A stretch of 64,000 nucleotides of DNA from Leptolyngbya sp. PCC 7375 (lineage in GTDB: Bacteria > Cyanobacteriota > Cyanobacteriia > Phormidesmidales > Phormidesmidaceae): NCBI RefSeq assembly GCF_000316115.1, contig NZ_JH993797.1:7785961-7849960 (forward strand). Direction: 5' to 3'. The notes under the pieces are model-generated. The model worked only from the letters and a program-made list of their open reading frames with translations, searched no databases and was not told the DNA's origin. Positions 26,613 through 34,687 of this stretch are shown here, one piece after another; the stretch's first letter is position 1; every line of letters begins with the position of its first letter. The translations under genes were made by a program, and so were the position numbers.

Positions 26613-28650
26613 GATCTGATACCGTTAGCCCGTAAGCTTCAAGGCCTACCAACTGTATACAGCCAATAGCCGACAAGTCCAATATAGCTATGAGAATTGA
26701 CGTTGTTGATACGCTTGATCAATTTAAGGAAATAAAAGAAGAGTGGGAATGGGTATACCAATCTGATCCTAAATCTCTTTTTTTTATTTCTTGGGTTTGG
26801 CTAAACAGTCGACTTAATTGCCATGAAGCATATGAACAAACTTGGATGATTTTAGCTGCAAAGGAAACTGAACCCAATCAAAATTATGTAGCTTTCTTCC
26901 CCCTCGTTATTAATACTGATGAAAAGCTACCAGGTCAGCTGTATAACGAACTATCAATTATTGGTGTGACAGATGCGACGCATATTCCTTTTATCTGTCT
27001 TCCAAACTATGAAAAAGATGTGGCTTCTGCTTTTGCTAATTATTTGCTACAGCATTTCACAACATGGTCAACTCTAACCATTGCTAATCTTTCAACAGCA
27101 GATACTCGATCAAAGTTATTGTTAGAATATTTCCCTAAAGAAAACTATCTTGTTCAGGAACTTCATCACTCTAGTGATGTTGACTCTATAGATAACAATA
27201 TTGTTCCCCGTATTCTGTTGCCTCAGGATTGGGATATCTATCTTCAAGAGAAATTAAGCTCGAATACACGTCAAAAAGTCAAACGCCTTTTAAGAAAAGT
27301 TAGTCAAAATGGTGAGTTCAGGGTAACGCAACCGACAGCTGAAACACTGGATCAGCATATTAAAATTCTATTGAATTTTTGGGAAAAAAGCTGGTCGGGT
27401 CGAAAAGGCGACGAGCACTGTCGCAACATTTTAGAAAATGCTGATTTGAGTTTACGACATTGTTTTGAATACCATTGCCTTTATTTGCCAGTTTTATGGC
27501 GAGGCGATCAACCCCTGGGTGCCATTGCCAATTTGATAGATTGGCAGAAGAAGTCGATGCTTTTTTGGTTGGGGGGACGTGATGAGGCGGTTAAAAATCT
27601 CTCGTCGGGTTTGATTTTACATGCATTGAGTATTCAGTTTGCTATTCAAAACCAATTTGAGGTGTATGATTTTTTGATGGGAAATGAGGCCTATAAATTT
27701 TCGTTGGGTGCTCAGCCTGAGCCTATTAAGATCTTAACGTTACAACGTCGAGGTGAGTCACAGCGATCACCTAAGCTTGATCTGAGGACATTGCCTCAAG
27801 CCCTGGAAATTGCCTCAATTTATCACCAGGCAGGCCGTTTATCTGAAGCTGGGCAGTGTTATCGCCAAATTTTGCATACACAGCCAGAGCATGCTGAAGC
27901 TCTCTATGGATTAGGCGTTATTTGCCAGCGTACTGGAGATTGGCCAGGGGCTGAAACATCTTTTAAAAAGTTGTTAGAGCTTCAACCTGACAACCTCAAG
28001 GCATGGTTTAGTTTAGGGACGCTCTATCAAACCCAGGGGCATTTACGTGAGGCTGACCAGACTTTTCGGCGAGCGCTTGATTTACCTACGGTACCTGTGA
28101 TTACGGCAGCAATTTTCCATAATCTTGGCTACTTATTACAGCAGCAAGGTGACTGGGATGGCGCTATCGATTGTTATCAACAAGCTAAAGAACTACAGCC
28201 TGAATGTGTCGAGGCTGATGTGATTTGGGCGAATGCCCTGTATGAGCAAGGTAAATTGTCCTCTGAAAAATATTCGCACTATGCAAACCTCAATATGGAT
28301 TTAGGAGATCAGCGACGTCAGGTAGGTGATTTGAGTGTTGCGATCGCATACTATCAACAAGCCATTGCCATCCAGCCTGATTTGGCAGAAGCCTCTTATT
28401 ATTTGGGACTCACCCTGCAGATTCAGGGTGACGTAGACAACGATAATATTCTTGCTTGCTATCAAAGGGCGTGGCAGCTGAAACCCGCCTACCGGGAAGC
28501 TGAGGTTGCTGTTGCAAATATACTATATGACCAGAAGCAGTTACCACCGTCAGAAAATAATCAATATGCGTTGGCTAACTATGAGCTAGGCAACAAATAT
28601 CAGAAACAGCAAGAGTTGGAGATTGCGATTTCATACTATCGACAAGCCAC

Positions 28651-30406
28651 GGGTAACAACTTAAGCCGGGAAAAGCTCTACGTGTAAGGGGTTTGTCTGA
28701 TGTGCTTTAGATGACCGTCTAGGCATGGGTAGCTCATTAATAGTACTGAGGATCCATTCAAATAGGTCTGGAAATGGGTGTCCAAAGAGTCTTTGAGCAG
28801 CGGTCGTGCCATCGGGACGTTTAAGGTCAAAATTGTGAATAATGGTGAGCACCTTCAAGGACTGTGCCGAAAAGCCACGATTGGCCTGATGACGTTGAGA
28901 TAGATAGCCATTACGCCCCTCGACCGCCGAGGAGGTGCGTTGATACTTGGCACACATCCACTGGCACCAATGGACCCAGTATTGCCGTTGAGTGTCGTCT
29001 AGCTTTAGGGTCATGGCATCTGCCATGAGCTGATCATAGGCATCACTGGTGGCCTGTTGATAGCGTGCTTTGAGATGAGGTTTGCGGGTTTTATCAGTCT
29101 GTTGAGTCCAATACACCCAGGGCAACAAGGCAGTGAGAACCCAATTTTGAGTGTCAATCTCCTGAGTTTCAGTGGCTAAGGCCTGCATCACCCACTGCCA
29201 CCAGGCATGAATCCCGTTGGCGAACTGAGGAATCTGAGCTTCAAAGGTGTCAATCGCGTGTTGCGCCTTATCCCCTCCATAGAGCTTTGCTAGGTGAGTC
29301 AGGGTCGTCAACGGAGCCGCTAACTGGGTTGTTAAGTCGTCAAACAGTTGCCATTGAGCGGTATCCAGGGTGAAAGGATGAACCGATTGGCTAATATCGG
29401 CCAAGGCGCGATGATAGGTAAACTGATCTTGTTCAAGCTGTTGATATTGCTGCGTCAGCGTCTCTAGCTGGACACACAAAGTTTGTTGTTTGACCTTGGG
29501 TTTGGTTTGGTTCACTTGCTGTTGGAGGGTGTCGAGTTGTTTTTCAACCTGAGCCAGTTGACGTCCCAATGCACTCCCGATAGGACGAGCTAAGGCTCGC
29601 ATTCCATGGAACAAATCGGCCACACTGACGGTGCCCAGACCAGCGATGGCAAGTTTCACTAACGCACGAGCCCCATCACTGACCATAAAGTGGCATTCCC
29701 AGTCGGACGGATGCCACCACTGCTCTAGCTGGTGACACCAGGTTTCATACTGACGATTCTCACATTCAACTTCTGTAAAGATAAACCCACTCGCCAATTC
29801 CACCAGCACCAGGATCGGCAGTCCAAAAAAGGTTTCATCTCCCCCGAGGCAGATGCCGAGTTTGTTGAGAGGTTGACATTGCTCAGATTGAGAGACTTCG
29901 TAGGTGACAATGACGTCTTCAACACGGTGTTTCAATTGACGCAGGGCATTGGCTGAAACACCCACATGGGTCTCTAAATGAACCGACTTAAAAAACTCGC
30001 ATAGGCTCTCGGCTCCGATACCGTGCTTTATGCCAAAGTGGTAGAGCACACCTAGTACCAGACGTTTTAGCCAAGCTGACCCACTCGCGGTTTCCCACAG
30101 GTCCGATTCTGCATACTGGTTGCGACGCTCTATCCCCTGCTGATGACGGTGCACACTGCTTTTACTGATGCCAAGCGCCGACGCTATCGACTCGATGCCC
30201 AGATGTGTTTCCGTTTTGATATAACCAGCCACTTTTTGGCTGCGCTCTCGTATAGTAAGACTCATCGTTCCCGATTTTGTTTTGCATCGGACACGATACA
30301 CGGCTCTGAGCATTGCTGCAGAGCTATTTTTTGGGCCATCGCAATTCAATGTGCTTATTTATACGCTCTCTAAGACCTGCTCGTTTCCCGGCTTAAAGAG
30401 TTACCC
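28651..30406 (-). mobile_element. complete insertion sequence (1756 bp, 8-bp target duplication)
   Basis: Terminal inverted repeats of 23 bp (20 identical) begin GGGTAAC and contain TTAAGCCGGGAAA at both ends. The target duplication CAAGCCAC is at 28643-28650 and 30407-30414. One long minus-strand transposase gene fills the element. Exact restoration of the host TPR frame proves both boundaries. Confidence 0.9.
28661..30349 (-). CDS. transposase of unclassified (ISNCY-like) IS
   Basis: A 562-residue protein from the first Met; an internal Met (SLTIRERSQK context, near 30264) is a likely alternative start. An N-terminal HTH (IESIASALGISKSSVHRHQQ) is followed by a DDE-type core (LGGDETFFGLPILVLVELAS, HFMVSDGARALVKLAIAG), a long coiled coil (QLAQVEKQLDTLQQQV) and a C-terminal RTSSAVEGRNGYLSQRHQA block with a probable catalytic Glu. 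I do not recognise the IS family with certainty. Confidence 0.75.
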   Translation of the reverse strand: MNCDGPKNSSAAMLRAVYRVRCKTKSGTMSLTIRERSQKVAGYIKTETHLGIESIASALGISKSSVHRHQQGIERRNQYAESDLWETASGSAWLKRLVLGVLYHFGIKHGIGAESLCEFFKSVHLETHVGVSANALRQLKHRVEDVIVTYEVSQSEQCQPLNKLGICLGGDETFFGLPILVLVELASGFIFTEVECENRQYETWCHQLEQWWHPSDWECHFMVSDGARALVKLAIAGLGTVSVADLFHGMRALARPIGSALGRQLAQVEKQLDTLQQQVNQTKPKVKQQTLCVQLETLTQQYQQLEQDQFTYHRALADISQSVHPFTLDTAQWQLFDDLTTQLAAPLTTLTHLAKLYGGDKAQHAIDTFEAQIPQFANGIHAWWQWVMQALATETQEIDTQNWVLTALLPWVYWTQQTDKTRKPHLKARYQQATSDAYDQLMADAMTLKLDDTQRQYWVHWCQWMCAKYQRTSSAVEGRNGYLSQRHQANRGFSAQSLKVLTIIHNFDLKRPDGTTAAQRLFGHPFPDLFEWILSTINELPMPRRSSKAHQTNPLHVELFPA

Positions 30407-30971
30407 CAAGCCACGTTGATGCAACCCGAGCTGTTGGATGCCTACTCTCATCTGGCTCTAATGCTACAGTTAAAAGGTGAGGAATACTGGGATGAAGCCA
30501 TTTCTTGTTATCAAAAAGCACTAAATCTTAACCCTGCTGATCCAACTGCAGATATAGGCGTAGCGACCATACTTTATCATCAAGGCAAACTCTCTCAATC
30601 TGAGCAATTAAGATATGCTGATAGGGCTTACGCCTTGGGCAATTCGCAAAAGGAATTGGGTGATCTACAGGCTGCCATTGACTCCTATCGCATAGCCATT
30701 AGCATGAATTCATCGCTGACAGATGCTAAACACGCATTGCGTACCGCATTACAGGAACGAGATAATGTCACTATTAAAGTCAGCTGTGTCAAACAATAGT
30801 CAATAATTGTCCTTACACAGCTTATCCTAACTTGTGAGTTGAGCCTCAACTTAAAGTCGGGAAGTATTGGTTAGCTGATGAAGCCTCAGATGAACGTAGC
30901 CAGAAGCCAGGCATCAGTAAGGTTCTGATGCCTGGACTTGTGATTGAGTTGATACCCGGTGAGTTGATACT

Positions 30972-31310
30972 TTAGTTACTCCATTTCAACGTAGGCGAAA
31001 CGGTTTGGCTTAACCATTGTTTCCAGCCACCTCTAATATTGATTTGAGACGTATCCACTGTCTTTAGGTATTTGAGGTCGGTAATTTTTTGCCCAGTGTT
31101 TTGATGCCCTGTAGAGCATTGAGACATCGTTAGTGATTCTTGCAACGCTCTCTCTTGATGTCGATTTGCTTTCATTAAGCGATGATAGGTTCGATAGGGC
31201 ATATATTGAAGTGGATTATGGCCTTCACCATAAAGAAATAAAACGCAAGCCCAAGAATATTTGCCATCAAGAATGGCCTCGATCACTTCATCAAACTCTG
31301 CTTTATTCAT
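30972..31310 (-). CDS. HetP-like protein with C-terminal Gly-Gly leader-like motif (A)
   Basis: A 112-residue protein. Residues 6-50 are the HetP-family domain (VIEAILDGKYSWACVLFLYG, NPLQYMPYRTYHRLMK), known from the heterocyst commitment protein HetP and its homologues. After a polar linker, residues 76-95 read ITDLKYL ... INIRGG, followed by a 17-residue tail WKQWLSQTVSPTLKWSN. This motif matches the leaders of the three peptide precursors of the island. No signal peptide. It is the most downstream gene of the minus-strand export cluster. HetP acts together with HetC in filamentous cyanobacteria; its role here is unknown. Function in export or as an exporter substrate is inference. Confidence 0.8.
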   Translation of the reverse strand: MNKAEFDEVIEAILDGKYSWACVLFLYGEGHNPLQYMPYRTYHRLMKANRHQERALQESLTMSQCSTGHQNTGQKITDLKYLKTVDTSQINIRGGWKQWLSQTVSPTLKWSN

Positions 31311-31345
31311 CGATTCCCTCCAGTGTGTGAGTAGTAATTTCCAGG

Positions 31346-31540
31346 CTATTCCGTCACGCTAGAATGGCTACTGGCACGGCTGCTTGACTGGTTGGGGGAT
31401 ATTTCTACGTCTACCCATTGCTGATAACTTGTCTTCTCTGTGGTCGAATTATCCGAAATAATAACCGTGCTACTCGCCTCTGCAACCACCTGCCCGTTAG
31501 CAGTAATAATACGCTTTTTTACAATATTTTGTCGTTTCAT
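31346..31540 (-). CDS. small Ser/Thr-rich protein of the export island
   Basis: A 64-residue protein with TAGGAGA upstream of its ATG. It is basic at the N-terminus (KRQNIVKKRIITANGQVVAE), then Ser/Thr-rich with alternating residues (STVIISDNSTTEKTS) and a poly-Ser tail (SPNQSSSRASSHSS). There is no Gly-Gly. It lies between the parvulin-like gene and HetP-like gene A in the same direction, so it is probably co-expressed with them. I do not know a named family; it could be another secreted or chaperoned peptide. Confidence 0.6.
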   Translation of the reverse strand: MKRQNIVKKRIITANGQVVAEASSTVIISDNSTTEKTSYQQWVDVEISPNQSSSRASSHSSVTE

Positions 31541-31596
31541 GGTCCGATTCTCCTAATTACATGGGTACTTATTAAATCAATAGTCTCGACGCATGG

Positions 31597-32364
31597 TTAT
31601 GTGAAGGCTGGATCCAATAGATTTGAATCCAAGTCACTATAAACTAAATGGTTAATCTCTTGTGCCAACCATTCATCAAAAAGCTCCTGAATGATCTCTT
31701 GTCGAATCTCCTGCGTTAACTGAGCTGGGATAAAGGCTTTAACCATAAACAGACTATAGCCAGATTCTGTTTCAATTGGGCCAATAACGCTATCTGGGGG
31801 GGAGCCAAAAATAGCAGCGGCCACATGGGGCTCCAATTGCCATCGGCATAGCTTACCTTCATAGCCACATCGCAACTGACGGTCTGAATTGATATCATGC
31901 ACATGGGCCGCAGCATAGAATGTGATTTCCTTTTCCAGAATCTGATACCGTATTTCTGTGGCAATGTGGGATTCTTTGACTTGCAGCTGGTAGAGCAAAA
32001 CTTGATCAAACTGAAGTCGCTTTTGTGAAAAATACTTCTCAACATCTGAGGCAAATAAACTTTCCTTTAGTTTTTTTTCTAAAAGGTTTGAATATATGCC
32101 TGCTTCCCAATCATCAACGCCCATTAAGTGGTCAGCTAGCCAAACAAAGGTGTCAGTCGCTTTTTCTAGGTGATAGTCACGGCGAAGATGCTCCGCTTCG
32201 GCTTCAACATCTGCAGGGGTAACTGTTATATTTCTAATGCGAGCCCCATTCTGGATTACTTTTTGACTCAGTAGTTTTTGGTAGATACCTTTAAATTGAG
32301 TTGTTTGTTTAAGGTAACTAACAATCTCTTCTGAGGTGAAATCAGCCTTAGAAAAATCTGTCAT
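31597..32364 (-). CDS. parvulin/SurA-like peptidyl-prolyl isomerase
   Basis: A 255-residue protein without signal peptide. The N-terminal half is a SurA/PrsA-like helical chaperone region (VSYLKQTTQFKGIYQKLL, ITVTPADVEAEAEHLRRDY). The C-terminal half is a degenerate parvulin domain (RCGYEGKLCRWQLEPHVAAA, then VIGPIETESGYSLFMVKAF). Cytoplasmic proteins of this type commonly accompany HlyD/ABC peptide exporters in cyanobacteria, where they may keep precursors export-competent. Some active-site residues of classic parvulins are not evident, so the isomerase activity is uncertain. Confidence 0.75.
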   Translation of the reverse strand: MTDFSKADFTSEEIVSYLKQTTQFKGIYQKLLSQKVIQNGARIRNITVTPADVEAEAEHLRRDYHLEKATDTFVWLADHLMGVDDWEAGIYSNLLEKKLKESLFASDVEKYFSQKRLQFDQVLLYQLQVKESHIATEIRYQILEKEITFYAAAHVHDINSDRQLRCGYEGKLCRWQLEPHVAAAIFGSPPDSVIGPIETESGYSLFMVKAFIPAQLTQEIRQEIIQELFDEWLAQEINHLVYSDLDSNLLDPAFT

Positions 32365-32555
32365 ATGTCAGAGTCTTCCAGTATATAGTCAGCTTAATGG
32401 TTTCTCTCGTTGAGAAGTGTAAAACTGATGAGTTTTCCCTATTTAGAATGCTAAGCCCACATCTATGGTTAATGGTGATGACCGATCATCCATTTAATCA
32501 TGGGGCCGTGAATTCTAAGTTTTCTTGAGAATAGCCTGGCTTTAGGTAGATGTCA

Positions 32556-32568
32556 GGCCATTTTGGCC
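32556..32568. promoter_or_regulatory. GGCCATTTTGGCC near-palindrome upstream of parvulin-like gene
   Basis: The reverse strand reads GGCCAAAATGGCC, sharing 12 bases with the two repeats upstream of peptide gene 1 (24711, 24778). It lies about 190 bases before the parvulin-like start. A shared operator of the island is inferred. Confidence 0.45.
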
Positions 32569-32596
32569 AACGGTAACAATTGTTACAAAAATCAAT

Positions 32597-32645
32597 AAAC
32601 CCTTTATTCAGCTGAGCTTTCAAAAAGCCTTTGAATAAAGGGTTT
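32597..32645 (-). terminator. hairpin downstream of HetP-like gene B
   Basis: AAACCCTTTATTCA (32597-32610) and its exact complement (32632-32645) with a 21-base loop. On the minus strand it is followed by ATTGATTTTTG, so it likely ends transcription from the HetP-like gene at 32746-33084 and perhaps the exporter genes. Confidence 0.6.
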
Positions 32646-32745
32646 GACCTATTTTTGATGAAAATCAACCAGATTAATCGTTGCCTGTTTATACGCTCAA
32701 TTGTTTTGCAGTAAGTGTTGCTTATTAGCACCTTATCAATGAATT

Positions 32746-33084
32746 CTAGTGGAGAGATAGTGGTTTGGAAGAATTCAGTTTGAACCGTGAGCAAACGTTT
32801 CTAAACCCACCTCGGACAGACCGGTCGTTCTTATGGCTGTCCTTTAAATAAGATAGGTCTGTAATTTGTGAGCCTGTCCCATGGGTAGAGTTTTGATGTT
32901 GGCTACCTGCTGAATTATTGTTCTGTTTGCAGTCGATTTGCTGCTGTTTGAGTAAGCGATTGTAGGTACGACAGGGAATGTATTCTTTAGGATTATATCC
33001 CTTGCCCCGTAGCCATAATACACAGGCCCATGAGTATTTACCATCTAAAATGGCTGTCATGACATCATCTGACTGTTTATCCAT
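32746..33084 (-). CDS. HetP-like protein with C-terminal Gly-Gly leader-like motif (B)
   Basis: A 112-residue paralogue of the protein at 30972-31310. The HetP domain spans residues 5-46 (VMTAILDGKYSWACVLWLRG, NPKEYIPCRTYNRLLK). After a Gln/Asn/Ser linker, residues 74-93 read ITDLSYL ... RSVRGG, followed by FRNVCSRFKLNSSKPLSLH. ITDLSYL is nearly identical to the leader of peptides 1 and 3 (INDLSYL, ISDLSYL), and the distance from the YL to Gly-Gly (11 residues) is within one or two residues of theirs. It sits directly downstream of the HlyD gene in the same direction. Processing by the C39 domain would free a 19-residue tail; this is hypothetical. Confidence 0.8.
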   Translation of the reverse strand: MDKQSDDVMTAILDGKYSWACVLWLRGKGYNPKEYIPCRTYNRLLKQQQIDCKQNNNSAGSQHQNSTHGTGSQITDLSYLKDSHKNDRSVRGGFRNVCSRFKLNSSKPLSLH

Positions 33085-33155
33085 TTTTGATATCCTCTAT
33101 CTGTTGGTAAATGATTGAATCTCTATTGTGAACTGAGCAATTGTTTCACGAACAT

Positions 33156-33171
33156 GCTCACATTAGTGAGC
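33156..33171. repeat. GCTCAC / GTGAGC inverted repeat upstream of HetP-like gene B
   Basis: Six-base arms around CATTA-type spacer bases (33156-33161, 33166-33171), 70 bases before the HetP-like gene B start. The arms match the inner part of the hairpins at 25217 and 26043. Short, so chance cannot be excluded. Confidence 0.3.
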
Positions 33172-33236
33172 TTAAGGAGCTGTCAAGCGTCTAAAGTGCC
33201 TTTATGAAAATCTTCATGACATCTACGATCTAGAGC

Positions 33237-34586
33237 CTATAAATTGATTCCACCCTTTTTTAACTGTTTGAAAGGATCGATCAAAATGTTGATGACTCGA
33301 CGTCGACGCAGACTAATATCAACGGTGGCCGTTTGCCCAGGCTTGAAGTTTTTAGGTCCTTTTTCAGTTTCCATATGATGGCTCAAGAGAGCTATCTCAA
33401 CTTCATAGACCTCTCCTAATTTCTCATCCTTGACGGCATCAGGGGCAACGGTCACCACGGTTCCATCGACTACGCCATAGTCTTGAAAAGGATAGGCATC
33501 AAACTTGATCCGCGCAGTCATGCCAGCTTGTACAAAGCCAGCATCTCGATTAGCTAGCTTAGCAAATAATATCAATGGAGCCTCCTTTGGCGCGATTTCT
33601 GCGATCGGTTGGCCTGCATCTACAACCTCATCAGGGTTCGCAATTTTGACGTTAAGAACGACACCATCTACCGGTGCTTCCAGAGTTCTATGGCCTAATT
33701 TAGCGTAGGCTCCCCGCAGTTGAGTTTTGATTTCAAGAATGTTAGCTCTCAGCTGAGTTGTTTCTACTTCTAGCTGTTGCAGGCGCTGCTGAACTTCTAA
33801 TACATGACGTTTACCGTCTGCCTGTTGGTGTTTTTGTTCTGCTTTTAAACGTTTGATTTCTGACAGCTGTCCTTGCAAATCACCCTCGTATTGAGTCATA
33901 GCTTGCTGTCGTGATAGAAGAGATTGCTCAGCATCAAAGAAATATTCCTGGGAGATTGCTCCATGCTCTTGTAGAGAATGCAGCCGCTGAATACGCTCTT
34001 GATGGGCCGTAATTTCTGTCTGAATTTGTGTTGTTAGTGCTTGTGTCGTCGTGGCTTTGGATTTAGCCTGCTCAATAGCTACTGTATAGGTCAGGCTATT
34101 GGCCTGGACACCTGTTTGTCGGGTTTGAATCTCTAAACGGGTTTTTGCCACCAAGGCTTGGGTTTGGCTAAGTTTGTCTTGGGCAGCCTCTAGGGTTTGC
34201 TCCAGTCGTTCGATTTCATTGCGGTCAAGCTGATCATCTAGCTTAAGTATGGCTTGCCCAGCCTGCACTAGATCACCTTCTTTGACTAAAATGTCTAACA
34301 CTTTACCCTGTTTAACAGGCATCACTTTATAGACTTCTCCCTGGGGGATCAACTGTCCGCGGGCAGAACTCACTTCCTCAATTTTTCCCACATAGGCCCA
34401 AATGCCAAATGCAATGCAAAAGGTAATACCGCCTGTCAGCAGACGATAGGGCAGCTGCGATGGTGGGCGGTCCAGGGTGGATTGCACCGCAGGTGACCAG
34501 GCTGTGATGACTGAATCAGGCGATGATGTGGATGTAGGCGCAGTGTCGGTAATGCTAGATAATTGTGTCATGGGTCTGCACTCCAA
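33237..34586 (-). CDS. HlyD-family membrane fusion protein of peptide exporter
   Basis: A 449-residue adaptor: cytoplasmic N-terminus, one membrane span near residues 45-65 (GGITFCIAFGIWAYVGKIE), a lipoyl/biotinyl half (GQAILKLDDQLDRNEIERL), a long coiled coil (about 100-300), the second lipoyl half (TLEAPVDGVVLNVKIANPDE) and a beta-barrel domain. It starts about 100 bases after the C39 ABC transporter gene, same strand, so the two form an operon. It would bridge the inner-membrane transporter to an outer-membrane TolC-like channel, which is not in the window. Confidence 0.9.
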   Translation of the reverse strand: MECRPMTQLSSITDTAPTSTSSPDSVITAWSPAVQSTLDRPPSQLPYRLLTGGITFCIAFGIWAYVGKIEEVSSARGQLIPQGEVYKVMPVKQGKVLDILVKEGDLVQAGQAILKLDDQLDRNEIERLEQTLEAAQDKLSQTQALVAKTRLEIQTRQTGVQANSLTYTVAIEQAKSKATTTQALTTQIQTEITAHQERIQRLHSLQEHGAISQEYFFDAEQSLLSRQQAMTQYEGDLQGQLSEIKRLKAEQKHQQADGKRHVLEVQQRLQQLEVETTQLRANILEIKTQLRGAYAKLGHRTLEAPVDGVVLNVKIANPDEVVDAGQPIAEIAPKEAPLILFAKLANRDAGFVQAGMTARIKFDAYPFQDYGVVDGTVVTVAPDAVKDEKLGEVYEVEIALLSHHMETEKGPKNFKPGQTATVDISLRRRRVINILIDPFKQLKKGGINL

Positions 34587-34687
34587 AAAAGGGGGCTTTG
34601 GATAGGGTCGTGACCATAGCGACCCGTCTCTTGACGAAAAAGAAAGAATAACGCTTAGTAACTGACGCTCATTACTGGGCTAGCGAC

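Larger units (their letters stand above)
26690..30799 (+). pseudogene. GNAT (CelD/BcsL-like)-TPR gene interrupted by an insertion sequence
   Basis: Two exon-like halves, 26690-28650 and 30415-30799, are separated by an IS at 28651-30406. Deleting the IS plus one 8-bp duplication joins RQA-TLMQP in frame to give a 781-residue protein. Residues 1-360 are a CelD/BcsL-type acetyltransferase fold (FFISWVWLNSRLN, KLSSNTRQKVKRLLRK, YDFLMGNEAYKFSLGA). The remainder is TPR repeats (AEALYGLGVICQRTGDWPGA, AIDCYQQAKELQPECVEA). This family acylates amino or sugar groups; here, beside exported-peptide genes, it may have modified them, which is inference. The 5' half still encodes the complete GNAT domain and most TPRs, so a truncated product is possible. 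Confidence 0.88.

Noticed and set aside
30416..30799. Stand-alone small TPR gene
   Set aside because: It is the 3' end of the GNAT-TPR gene displaced by the insertion sequence; frame and TPR periodicity continue after removal.
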